Shown here: positions 1 to 8,287 of the stretch, piece after piece
How positions within the stretch are numbered: the first letter of the stretch is position 1
Layout of the letters: each line of letters begins with the position of its first letter
Origin: Chara braunii
Lineage: Eukaryota > Streptophyta > Charophyceae > Charales > Characeae
Direction of reading: 5' to 3'
NCBI GenBank assembly: GCA_003427395.1
Contig: BFEA01000030.1
Location: 4,135,763-4,163,704 of the forward strand
Length of the DNA: 27,942 nt
Notes under the pieces: model-generated
What the model was told of the DNA's origin: nothing
Databases searched by the model: none
Seen by the model: only the letters and a program-made list of their open reading frames with translations
Translations under genes and position numbers: made by a program

Positions 1-535
1 AAGAAGAAGAAGAAGAAGAAGAAGAAGAAGAAGAAGAAGAAGAAGAAGAAGAAGAAGAAGAAGAAGAAGAAGAACAACAACAACAACAACAACAAGATGA
101 AGAAGAGGACGATGACGAAGAAGAAGTAGAGGACGCCAAAGAAGAAGAGGATGACGAAGAAGAAGAGGACGACTAAGAAGAGGACGAACAAGAAGAGGAA
201 GAGAAGAAGAGGATGAAGAAGAGGACGGAGAAGAGGACGAAGAGGAGGACGAAGAAGAGGACCAAGAAGAAGAGGACCAAGAAGAAGAGGACCAAGAAGA
301 AGAGGACCGCGAAGAAGAAGAAGACGAAGAAGAGGAGAAGATAGAGGAGGAGAAGATGGAGGTGGACTACAAGGACGACGACGAAGAAGAAGTAAAAGAC
401 GAAGAAGAACAAATTTGAGAAGAAGAAGAAGAAGAAGAAGAAGTAGAAGAAGAAGAAGAAGATGATGAAGAAGAACAGGAGGACGACCCGAAGGAGGGGG
501 AGCAGGAGGTAGAGGAGGAGGAGGAAGAGGAGGGG
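1..535 (+). repeat. (GAA)n/(GAC)n-rich purine microsatellite
   Basis: The window opens with 24 uninterrupted AAG triplets, then seven AAC triplets, then about 400 bases of interrupted GAA/GAG/GAC/GAT triplets. One frame on the plus strand (from base 3) stays open from the window edge to a TAA at 174-176. It reads poly-Glu, then Gln, then a mixed Asp/Glu tail, so it could be the acidic C-terminus of a gene lying to the left. The opposite strand gives only Phe/Ser/Leu runs that are frame artefacts of the repeat. I treat it as a microsatellite; a coding role is possible but unsupported. Confidence 0.9.
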
Positions 536-980
536 TTGTGGTGCACACTTACCTCGATATGGCGGTGGAGATGGTGGGGCTGGAGTGCCGCGTCCTCGCA
601 AGGGCACACACATGCTCGTCGTCGCGAGGGCGGCACTATCAGGCAGGCGGGGCCGGGGCGGGGGCGGCGGTGGGCGCGGGCGGGCGGTACCCCCCCCTGC
701 AGTGATTTGAATTTCAAATTTGAATCTAGCCCGATCTGGGCCGTCGATCGGATCGATCGGACGGCCCAGGTGGGGCCTTTTTCGTTTCATTTTCTCAGGG
801 CCTGCTGGCCTCGGACTGTGGGGACCGAGGTCCAGCAGGACCCCTTAACTTAAGCACTGCCCTCCCATGCCCCCCAAAGCCCCTAAGAGGCCTGGCCTCT
901 ATTTTCCGTGGGGGCTGGACCTCTGTTGGACAGCGGACCACCGACCCGGTAGTCGGTCGGACGTTCCGGACGTCCCGGGG
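536..980. other. No gene; two near-palindromes
   Basis: No convincing gene is seen. There is a GC-rich stretch (640-700), an AT-rich near-palindrome around GAATTTCAAATTTG (704-726) and a hairpin-capable inverted repeat at 737-768 with outer arms TGGGCCGTC and GACGGCCCA around nested CGATCG motifs. Confidence 0.6.
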
Positions 981-1092
981 TGGAATGGACAGTTAGTTTT
1001 TTCTTTCTTTTTTTTTTTCCTGACTATGGTGTTCCCCTGAAGACAGTTTAACCTCCTCGTCAACACACTGTGTTGGAATGGACAGTTAGTTT
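981..1092 (-). mobile_element. Short retroposon remnant between 19-bp direct repeats
   Basis: The 19-mer TGGAATGGACAGTTAGTTT occurs perfectly at 981-999 and 1074-1092. Between the copies lie about 74 bases that begin on the plus strand with a T/C-rich tract, which is an A-rich tail on the minus strand. A tail at one end and a long flanking duplication is what a 5'-truncated LINE or SINE insertion leaves. The 50 or so non-tail bases match nothing else I can see in the window. Confidence 0.7.
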
Positions 1093-1319
1093 AGCATGAA
1101 CCTGGTACAGATATTGGTCATGATTAGGGTGCAATGTGTTTGGAGGAAGACTGGAGTTAGTAGCTTTCTCAGGAGTAACTGGCTGTTGCTCTCCTAAGCA
1201 CCAGGGCCCATTGTGCTAAGTAAGCAATTAGCATGAACCTGACCAACTTCTAGACCAGGTTCATGCTTTGTGAGTGTTGTCAGACCCCAAGACGACCCAT
1301 CTGCTTAGTTGCATAAGGA
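1093..1319. other. Spacer with a 12-bp perfect inverted repeat
   Basis: No gene is seen. AGCATGAACCTG at 1230-1241 pairs perfectly with CAGGTTCATGCT at 1256-1267 around a 14-base loop. The same motif also stands alone near 1094, so the inverted pair may derive from a dispersed repeat. Confidence 0.5.
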
Positions 1320-2062
1320 ACGTGGAGACCACTCTGAAACTACTAACTACATAGTAACTAAGGGACTTGCTAACTACTCAGTTATGGACACTCGTACTAA
1401 CCACATAGTAACTAAGGGACTTGCTGTCTACTCAGCTACGGAGGAATGTCCTCAGCTACTAAATTACCAGCTCCGTACATACTGGGGGGCCAAAACTACT
1501 TTGGGTATCCAGTTACTAAGGGAGTTACTTATTTACTAAGGAAGTTACTTTAGTTACTAAGGGAGTTACTTAGTTACAAAGGGAGTTAGTTAGTTACTCA
1601 GTTGCTGAATTACTGAGGGAGTTACAGTTACCAGTTACTGAGGGAAGTTAACTACTTTTGCTATTCAGTTAGTAAGGGAGTTACCTAGTTGCTATGGAAG
1701 TTAGTCAGTTAGTCTGTTAGTTAGTTAACTAGTTAGTTACTAAGGGAGTTACTAAGGGAGTTACTAGTTACTGAGGGAGCTAAACTACTTTTGCTATTCA
1801 GTTACAACTGATTCACTTAGTTACTAAGGTAGCTAGTTAGTTACTTAGTTACTTAGTTACTTAGTTATTTAGTTACTTAGTTAGTTACCAAGGGAGTTAC
1901 TAGTTACTGAGGGAGTTAGTTACTTAGTTACTGTGGGAGTTAGTTAGTTACTTAGTTACTAAGGAAGTTACGTAATTAGTTACGAAGGCAGTTACGTAGT
2001 TAGTTAGCTAAGGTACTTACGTAGTTAGCTACTCTCTTACTAAGGGACTTACTTAGTTACTT
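1320..2062. repeat. Degenerate tandem array of TTACTAAGGGAG-type units
   Basis: About 740 bases are built from variants of two short words, AGTTACTAAGGGAGTTAC and TTAGTTACTTAG, in irregular order. There are larger duplicated blocks: a CTACTTTTGCTATTCAGTTA segment recurs near 1655 and 1788, and a CATAGTAACTAAGGGACTTGCT segment near 1350 and 1402. Unit length is variable, so this is a minisatellite grown by repeated slippage and block duplication. Reading frames here are short and accidental. Confidence 0.9.
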
Positions 2063-2142
2063 CCCCCCACCTGTTCCTTCTCCAGCTACCGCTATCAAAT
2101 CCACAGAAAATGGCCTCTCTAACCCTGTCCCTTGTCCTACTT
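2048..2142 (+). repeat. Duplicated segment, copy A (partner at 2603-2697)
   Basis: From the last CTTACTTAGTTAC of the tandem array this block runs through CCCACCTGTTCC and TCCAGCT to a CCTACTT end. It matches 2603-2697 with point differences and small indels. Both copies keep a reading frame rich in Pro and Ser (PPxVPSPA..I.ST.NG in each), so the duplicated block may once have been coding. The two copies flank the TIR element at 2157-2595. Confidence 0.75.
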
Positions 2143-2156
2143 GACTTAGGGCTTCA

Positions 2157-2595
2157 TTAGACACTCCTCGGGGACGTGATTCCAAGGATTTCGTCTTCGT
2201 TCCACCTGTCCTCGGAGATGAAATCAGAAATGAAAATGTGAAACCACTCCGAGGACAAATCCTTGGGCTCCGAGGATTTACCAGCCAAATCGTCCTCGGC
2301 TCCGAAGGACCTCGCGAGGTCCTTTGGGGCCCGAGGATCCGTGTTTCACGGAGAGGAGAGGACATGCACGTACAGAGACGTTACAACCAAGAATTCGGAT
2401 CGTGGCGGCACCCTATTGGCTGAACGCCTGAAGCACAACTTTTTTTCTTTTTTTTTTCCTTTTTTTTTCTGACATTGCTCCGAGGACGAGTCCTAAAGCC
2501 AATGCTCCGAGGATGAGTGGGACGAAGACGACAAAACACTAAACTTTTCCGAGGATTCATCCTTGGAGCCCGAGGATGCCCTGAGGAGTGTCTAA
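2157..2595. mobile_element. Non-autonomous TIR DNA element rich in CCGAGGA motifs
   Basis: The left end TTAGACACTCCTCGGGG (2157-2173) is matched in inverse by the right end closing ...CTGAGGAGTGTCTAA (2581-2595). Homology continues inward, since CCAAGGAT on the left pairs with ATCCTTGG on the right. The 439-bp interior has many CCGAGGA/TCCTCGG words in both orientations and a perfect 20-bp palindrome at 2305-2324. It also has a T-rich tract (2441-2470). No transposase frame is visible. I find no clear target-site duplication, so the superfamily is open. Confidence 0.65.
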
Positions 2596-2602
2596 CGACG
2601 CC

Positions 2603-2828
2603 CTTACTTAGTTACTTTCCCCCATCTGTTCCCTCTCCAGCTCCCACTATCGAATCCACGAAAAACGGCCACTCTCCCCTGTCTTCTCCTACTTCTTTTA
2701 GTGTAAACTCCTCTCCAATTACCTCCCCCTTTTTCCCCTCTCTGCCGAGTTCCAAGGGCTCTTTCCCCCCCACCATTTCTCCTTCCCCTCCTCCTCAATC
2801 CCTTCCGAATTCTCATTCCGCCACCTAA
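2603..2828 (+). other. Duplicated segment copy B with a Pro/Ser-rich open frame
   Basis: The first 95 bases are the partner of 2048-2142. A frame open from 2517 to 2828 passes through the block and ends in runs such as TISPSPPPQSLPNSHSAT. Composition is Pro/Ser-rich and simple, with no recognised domain. It could be an exon fragment, but pyrimidine-rich DNA gives such frames by chance. Confidence 0.3.
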
Positions 2829-3179
2829 CCCCTCTCCATCCCCATCTGTAAAGTCTCCAAGGCCCTTTTTCGTCCCTTCCTCCCCCTCCCCCTCCCCCTC
2901 CCCCTCCCCCTACCCCTACCTCTACCCCACAACACTCGTCCCTGCCCCCTCCCAACCTCCATACTCTTTGATCATGCTTCCTACTCCAAGCCCCCTGCTG
3001 CTACCAACTTTGTGGAGATTCAATCTGTCCCACACCATCTCCTCCTGGGCCCTTGTTTTGAAACACCCTCCCATTCCAGTACACCCCTTTCTGTGGCCTG
3101 CCGTCTCGGTCATCGCACAAAATGTGAGTAGAAGTACTGATCAGCACTTGAGGAGTCATCCCCCAGCCAATCGTCCCAT
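2829..3179. other. No gene; pyrimidine-rich spacer
   Basis: The stretch is C/T-biased, with a CCCCCT-type run at about 2878-2930. Short frames in it are composition artefacts. Confidence 0.6.
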
Positions 3180-3238
3180 TGCACCACTCACCTTCTTTTT
3201 TCTTTTTCTTTTTTTCTTTCTTTTTTAAGGTTTTTTTN

Positions 3239-3271
<33 letters not shown>

Positions 3272-3352
3272 GGGGGGGGGGAGGAGGCAAATGCTTCAGT
3301 CTATTTGTGGGGAGCAGCACGTGCTGGGAACCGGGCCCAGCGTCCCATATAT
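3180..3352 (-). mobile_element. Retroposon family copy 1 (poly-T, minus strand)
   Basis: On the minus strand this reads GGGACGCTGGGCCCGGTTCCC, then AGCACGTGCTGCTCCCCAC and an AATAGAC segment, then C-rich sequence and a long A tail. The tail is a poly-T of about 40 bases on the plus strand, with an N at 3238. The GCTGGG...CCCAGC pair forms the family hairpin. The body matches the copies at 12.1, 15.1 and 15.8 kb. This copy lacks the second hairpin and goes straight into a C run and the tail. Confidence 0.8.
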
Positions 3353-3369
3353 AGTCACACAAGTCGTTT

Positions 3370-3397
3370 GAGATACCGGGGCCATTACCCGGCTTCG
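3370..3397. repeat. 28-bp repeat, partner at 3903-3930
   Basis: GAGATACCGGGGCCATTACC continuing to CGGCTTCG is repeated at 3903-3930 with one C/T difference. The first copy abuts the 5' side of retroposon copy 1, and the second is followed at once by a T run. The pair may therefore be retroposon-borne. Confidence 0.8.
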
Positions 3398-3509
3398 GCT
3401 GAGAATCAATCTGAGAACTATTGAGAACTATTGAAGAAATTCAAGAGAATTAAAAAGAGGTTGAAAAACTATGAATGACTACCGACCTCTTTTCGAATGC
3501 TCAGAACCC

Positions 3510-3790
3510 CTAGGCTCCCAAACAAAACTCTCTAAGACAATCCGACACTGTCTTATTCCCTGTCGAGCTCTCCCAGGCCTCACACTCCCACCCGGCTAGG
3601 TTACAGAGCAACACGACTCGCCCCAGCTCCGGCCAGCGTCGTCCCAACAGCAACCCTTGGTTGTCCCTTGGAATGCCCACCCCAAAGCATCCCCAGATCT
3701 CTCTACCAGGCCTCACNCTCCTGCAGTCAGCAGGTTACAGGGCGACACCCCAGCACCGGCCAGCGTCGTTCTGGCATCGAACAACCGCAG
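3510..3790 (-). repeat. 134-bp tandem repeat, two units (family also at 11.65 kb)
   Basis: On the minus strand each unit contains ACGCTGGCCGG, a TGGGG stretch and C(C/T)CTGTAACC. The GTAACC landmarks lie 134 bases apart (about 3733-3742 and 3599-3608). The same unit, also as a pair spaced 134 bases, occurs on the plus strand at 11640-11870. Both loci keep a frame reading (R)TTLAGxGxSPCNL, so the unit may derive from coding sequence, but stops interrupt it here. An N lies at 3717. Confidence 0.75.
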
Positions 3791-3930
3791 ATCCATGAAT
3801 GTACCAGTATCTAACAGCCTAAAGAGAGTTGCTAGAAGTTCCCAGAATCCTAAAGCATTCTCAGAACCACCTGTAAACAAACCTTGTTTTGAAGATATCC
3901 TCGAGATACCGGGGCTATTACCCGGCTTCG

Positions 3931-4319
3931 ACTTTTTTTTTTTACAAGAACACTGAAATACTGTCTCCCCCAAAGCTCGGATCAAAGAAGCATTCAGAGA
4001 AAAAACACCTGCCTTAGGGCCTTTCAGCAGCCCAACCCTTACCTGCGTCACCCCTATATCCCTCTCAGCATTCCATTAAAAAAAAAAAAAAAACGGTTGA
4101 TGTTCCTGCTTGCTTCTTTCAGCAGACAAAGTTGGAGTAAGAACGGATTGTGTAGAAGAGGGGAGTTGTTTTTTTTTTTTGTTTTTTTTTTTTATAAGAG
4201 GGGAGTTTGCCTTGCATGGGAACTAAGTGAGATGGAAAAAACAAAAAAAGTAAGACAAGTTAGTGAACGCGGGAGAGGGACAGGGAGGAAAACCCCAGGG
4301 TTGTCAAGAGCTTTCTTTT
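3931..4319. other. No gene; homopolymer-rich spacer
   Basis: T and A runs occur at about 3932-3943, 4077-4093, 4168-4180 and 4182-4193. I see no supported gene or structured repeat between them. Confidence 0.5.
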
Positions 4320-4477
4320 TTAAACCACCAGTACTTGGCCCGGCTATTGGCCGCGGAAAAAAATAAGAGTAGAAATGTTTCTAGTCGGACGAATTTGGTC
4401 GCTCCTGTAGTGGCCCGTACGTCTCCTAAAATCATGGCTTGTTAACGGGCATGACTTTAGGAAGTACTGGCGGTTAA
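4320..4477. mobile_element. 158-bp TTAA-flanked TIR element (MITE)
   Basis: TTAAACCACCAGTACTT at 4320-4336 is mirrored by AAGTACTGGCGGTTAA at 4462-4477. The ends therefore carry TTAA plus a roughly 13-bp TIR with one mismatch. The right part holds a hairpin of CCTAAAATCATGGC against CATGACTTTAGG around GTTAAC. In reverse complement this right part matches 25500-25590, and the ends match those of the 14163-14369 element. TTAA at both ends is what piggyBac-type insertion leaves, but no transposase is present to confirm this. Confidence 0.8.
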
Positions 4478-4636
4478 CAAGGGCGTTCATTTTTTCGTTG
4501 GCACCGGCGCTCATAATTGGAAGCCTTGGGCACCCTCATATGGTTCGTTTGCCTGCTGTTTTTGGTTCCTCCCTCTTGGTCATTTCTCAGATTAGGTCTA
4601 TCGCCACCAGCGGGGGATCGCATCACGGGCTCCATC

Positions 4637-5605
4637 ATGAATGGTATGAGGATTCTAGAGTCTGCTCATCTGTTTTCGTTCCCTCGCTTGCGCCAGCCAC
4701 CACGACGGCCGGCGTTCTTGCTGCAGAGCTCGTGTTCTGCTGGTCCAAAGCAATCACATGCCTGCAATCCAGATTCTACCCAAGTCACGGGCACATCGTT
4801 GTCGTCATCGACAACTTTCGCAACGTCTGTTCCACAACCCTCCCATGCCCAAGCTGGTGCATTGCCGTCGTCATTGGCACCGTCGGCATCGTCTTCATCA
4901 TCGGCACTGCTGTCGTCGTCTCCCCTGGCCCTTCAGCATGTGGTCCCCACTCCTGGCAAGAGTCCGCTAGTCAATTGCAAGGGCCGTCAAGATATGCAGT
5001 CCAAGGAAGACAGAGGCCAGCACGACCAGCATGGCACGCTTTTCCAAAGTGATAATGACTTTCGTCGTCGTAATACGACGATCCATAACGTACAACCGCT
5101 CCTACACATGTCTATCCTAAGGGCTGGCTCTTTGAAGACTGACGAAAGAGGATGTAGAAGCGCTTGCGACACTGATCCTTGCTTCGCGGTGGCAACAACG
5201 ACCACCGCCCAAAGCACTCCTTGCGCGCCAGACAACACCTTGCGCCAGTCGTCCGCGACGACGTTGTCGGATCCGTTGATGATTGCTCAGGAGATTGGGT
5301 GGATGGAGGCGGTTCTGAGGGCTTACAGTACATTGCAGAAGGAGTTGAATCGATCTCGCGCTGACTTGGCGAACGAGTTAAATCAGTCTCGCGCGGAGTT
5401 GGCGACCCATGTGTCCCGATCATCGTCAGCTCCGAATGCAGGACGAGGGGAGCATGATGAGGAGGGTGCAACTAACCCCATAAGAGTGTGGCAGCTGCAG
5501 CAAAAAATTCTGGCACTTGAACAGCGACAAGCGGTGCAATTTCCGATGGTCAAAGGGGTGGCTTTGCGGATACAGCAAATGCGCGGCCTGGCCTGCGGGA
5601 AATAA
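4637..5605 (+). CDS. Hypothetical Ser-rich, coiled-coil protein; 3' end enters a tandem array
   Basis: I do not recognise this protein. The frame is open from 4517, but its upstream start would be TTG. The first ATG is at 4637, giving about 322 residues. If an exon joins upstream, the hydrophobic stretch encoded before that ATG (LIWFVCLLFLVPPSW) could belong to it. The N-terminal half is Ser/Ala/Pro-rich low complexity. The C-terminal third has an 11-residue repeat, ELNRSRADLAN then ELNQSRAELAT (33-bp units at 5342-5374 and 5375-5407), and an LQQKILALEQRQAV stretch that reads as coiled coil. The last 110 bases are the first unit of the roughly 178-bp tandem array. That array continues downstream, out of frame and with stops, so the present TAA (5603-5605) may be a truncation. 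No splice sites were assigned. It may be an exon, a gene fragment or an element-encoded frame. Confidence 0.4.
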   Translation: MNGMRILESAHLFSFPRLRQPPRRPAFLLQSSCSAGPKQSHACNPDSTQVTGTSLSSSTTFATSVPQPSHAQAGALPSSLAPSASSSSSALLSSSPLALQHVVPTPGKSPLVNCKGRQDMQSKEDRGQHDQHGTLFQSDNDFRRRNTTIHNVQPLLHMSILRAGSLKTDERGCRSACDTDPCFAVATTTTAQSTPCAPDNTLRQSSATTLSDPLMIAQEIGWMEAVLRAYSTLQKELNRSRADLANELNQSRAELATHVSRSSSAPNAGRGEHDEEGATNPIRVWQLQQKILALEQRQAVQFPMVKGVALRIQQMRGLACGK

Positions 5606-6102
5606 AATCTGGCATGCTTGGAATGAAAAAAGGCAAGGCAGCAGGACGCTTCAACAAGAAAGCATTGCAGCTGCATCAAAAACAATTCTGGCACTTGAAC
5701 AGTGACAAGCGGTGCAGCTTCCGATGGTCAAAGGTGTGGCTTTGCGGTGATAAAGCAAATGCGCGGCATGGCCTGTGGTGAAGAAAAAACTGGCGTGCTT
5801 GGAGTGAAAAAGACAAGGCAGCACGACCCTTCAACAAGAAAGCACTGCAGCTGCAGCAAAAAATTATGGCACTGGAACAGCGACAAGCAGTGCAGTTTCC
5901 GATGGTCGAAAGGTGTGGCTTTGCGGTTATAAAGCAAATGCGCGGTATGGCCTGCGGTAAAGAAAAAACTGGCGTGCTTGGAGTGAAAAAAAGGCAGCAG
6001 GACGCTTCAACAAGAACCCCCAAGAACCCCCCGCTACCCCTCGGCAGCTGCTGGAGCAAAAGTTTCTGGCACTGGATGTTAGATGGTGGAGCTTCTTTCT
6101 GT

Positions 6103-6143
<41 letters not shown>

Positions 6144-6360
6144 TGGTCAAAGGCGTGGCTTTGTGGTTATAAAGCAGATGTGAGGCATGGCCTGCGAGGG
6201 GTGGAAAATAACAAAAAAGAACTGGCATCCTTGGAATGAAAAGGCGGCAGGACGCTTCAACATGAAAGCGTTGTAGCTGGAGCAAAAGATTGTGGCTTAT
6301 GAACATCAACAAGGGGTGCAGTTTTCTTTGGGGATGAAACAAATGCATGGCATGGCTTGG
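5491..6360 (+). repeat. Tandem array of ~178-bp formerly coding units (five copies)
   Basis: Units start at the CAGCTG(C/G) landmark at 5491, 5668, 5848, 6045 and 6273, so spacings are 177, 180, 197 and 228. Each unit encodes versions of ALQLQQKILALEQRQAVQF, FPMVKGVAL, IKQMRGMACGKEKTGVLG and a Lys-rich link back to the next unit. Indels place consecutive units in different frames. Unit 3 reads longest, with LQQKIMALEQRQAVQFPMVE continuing to MRGMACGKEKTGVLGVKK. Unit 4 is broken by a 38-base poly-A (6104-6141), and unit 5 is the most diverged. Conserved codons in shifted frames suggest a repeat protein amplified before it decayed. Confidence 0.8.
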
Positions 6361-6616
6361 CCTGCAGCTAGCAACGGGAACCGATCGTCCTGATCGTCGT
6401 AAACTTTTGAACACCTGGTTTTGCAAATCCATTCCGACGGTTTATCGGCGTGGAAAAATACAGCGGTCTTCTTGCAATGAAGTCACCGGGGCGCTTTGAC
6501 AAGGAACCATTGCAAGGCGACGATGTGAGTTATGAAGGCAAGTTTGATAGACCGGCAAGGAGGAGTGACTGTCTCGTCAGTGACACAAAGGTTGTTGTTG
6601 CTTTGCCACTGTAAAC
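6361..6616. other. Spacer, no gene recognised
   Basis: Short frames only. The right end grades into the AAGGAACGTGCAGAAGGTGT repeats. Confidence 0.4.
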
Positions 6617-6990
6617 CAAGGAGAGTGCAGACGGTGCGAAGGCAGTTGTTGCCGTGCAGCTATATGAACGAAGGAACGTGCAGAAGGTGTGGGGATGGAG
6701 ATGGGAGACGATTCTAGTACCGTCTTCACACGGATACAACGTATGTACGGTCCTTATTGCTGTCTGAACAAAGGAACGTGCAGAACGTGTAGAGGTGGAG
6801 ATGGAAGGTGATTCTAGTACCGTCTTCGCACGAATACAACGTACGTACGGTCATTATTGCTGTATGAACCAAGGAAAGTGCAGAAGGTGTAAAGATGGAG
6901 ATGGGAGGCGATTCTGGCACTGTCTTCATGCTAATACAACGTACGTACGGTCATTATTGCTGTATCTAGACTCAAAGTTGTCCTAAATAC
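6617..6990 (+). repeat. Three 100-bp tandem units plus one shorter copy
   Basis: AAGGA(A)CGTGCAGAAGGTGT-type landmarks lie at 6671, 6771 and 6871, exactly 100 bases apart. A related shorter copy starts near 6617. Each unit also has GGAGATGGGAGGCGATTCT, then GTCTTC and a TACAACGTACGTACGG arm that ends in TTATTGCTGT. 100 is not a multiple of three, so the repeated Cys-rich peptides (CRRCxDGDGRRF) fall in different frames. The arm is the left half of the foldback described next. Confidence 0.85.
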
Positions 6991-7033
6991 ATACACAGCT
7001 ATAATGACCGTACATTGTATTCGGGTGAAGACA
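6938..7033. repeat. Foldback element, copy 1 (partner at 15542-15624)
   Basis: The left arm TACGTACGGTCATTATTGCTGT pairs with the right arm ACAGCTATAATGACCGTAC, and AATACAACGT pairs with the ATTGTATTC beyond it. Between them lies ATCTAGACTCAAAGTTGTCC. The 15.55-kb locus has the same arms and the same ATCTAGACT spacer, so this is one element family. Right-half-only copies, each ending GAAGAC, follow at about 7105-7156 and 7351-7399. Confidence 0.75.
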
Positions 7034-7414
7034 GTAGTGCTTTCTCCCTCCTACTGTCTTCACTTGAGCAGAATGCGCAGTCATGATGCCCTATCTGGAT
7101 TGAAATTTACGCCAAATACGGCTATAATGACCAGGCGTTCTCTTCGGGTGAAGACTTGTAGGGGGCCTGTGTCCTGCCAAAGCGAGGACGGTGGGTCTTC
7201 GCCGTCAATAGTTTTTGAGAATTGGGCCGCTGATGAGTCATGAATTGTTCCATGAACTTACTTCAATTCCTGTAACAGGGTTTTCTTTTTTTTTTCTTTT
7301 CTAAAGTTTTTTTCTATTTATCTATTTTTCTTTTTTCCTTTTTGCAAAACATCTGGATACAGCAATAATGATGACCACACATTCTATTTGTGGGAAGACC
7401 CTAGCCTTGTGTGT

Positions 7415-7475
<61 letters not shown>
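7415..7475 (+). repeat. (CA)n microsatellite
   Basis: About 30 uninterrupted CA dinucleotides. All three minus frames and the plus frame translated through it are artefacts (poly Cys-Val and Thr-His). Confidence 0.98.
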
Positions 7476-7476
<1 letters not shown>

Positions 7477-8287
7477 CCTCCAGCTTGATGATATGCTCCA
7501 GCTCTGTGTTGATTCTTCAAATACGGCAAGCGGTCTCCAAACTTCAGTCTCCTTGGGGCTGACTCCACTTTCATCCACCGTCGTCGACACTCGGCAACTC
7601 GCAAGAGCTCTCCAGCCTCGTAAGGGCATCAGCTATGGAGTACCTCATGTGGAAGACAGGGAAAATGTTCAAATAGCAGCCACCGCCACTATTCTCCCTT
7701 TTTCTCTGTATCTCAGGCCGGATGCCACGTCAGCCTGTGACGTGGCACTGGCCAAGTGCCTCCAGACTCCCAGCGTATGTAAGGCGCTGTCACCTCTCCA
7801 ATCAACCTCATCACAGAGTCCATGCATCAATGCCTCCCTCGCGCGGACAGCTTGCGATAAGCCAGGTGTCAGACACCGTCACACTACACACCCTGAGCCA
7901 GCGCCCCACCTGCTGAAGGTGGCCAGCTCCCCGCCCCTCACGTCCTGCCAGCGCCTCACTGCTCCATCGTAGCCAGCGCCTCGCTGCTCGCAGAAAGCCA
8001 GTGCCACTCAGTCTGTGAAGTGCCAGCGCCTCACGTCCTCCAACCAGCCAGCACCACAGCAACAAGCGTCCAGCATAGCGCCGCCCGCACGCCGCCATCG
8101 CCCCGTCGCCCACCTGCCGCCCAGTGCTAACGCACGCTTCGCATCAAGTGTCAAAAACTCTTGAACATGGAACAATTCCTGCAGAGACATGATCCTGGAC
8201 GGTGGTGAGCATCCTTTTAGTGGGGTAGGGCGTTTAGCACCTTGTAGGGGGTAAGTGCAGCATAGGCGACTGTCTACATTGTAACAC
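7476..8287. other. No gene recognised; GCCAGCGCC repeats and a G-box-like palindrome
   Basis: GCCACGTCA and TGACGTGGC form a perfect 9-bp inverted repeat with a 5-base loop at 7724-7746; each arm holds an ACGT core. GCCAGCGCC recurs near 7897, 7947, 7972 and 8022, giving a loose repeat of about 25 or 50 bases. Open frames through this part (for example 7388-7972 plus) begin in the CA run and have no recognisable domain. Confidence 0.45.

Noticed and set aside
173-790. Minus-strand 205-residue Phe/Leu-rich frame
   Set aside because: It is the complement of the GAA/GAC microsatellite; its runs of Phe, Leu and Ser are repeat artefacts.
7724-7746. GCCACGTCA/TGACGTGGC as a promoter G-box
   Set aside because: ACGT cores fit bZIP or bHLH sites, but no supported gene lies downstream, so a regulatory call is not justified.
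7384-7972. Frames through the CA repeat on both strands
   Set aside because: They exist only because (CA)n lacks stops in every frame; no domain lies on either side.
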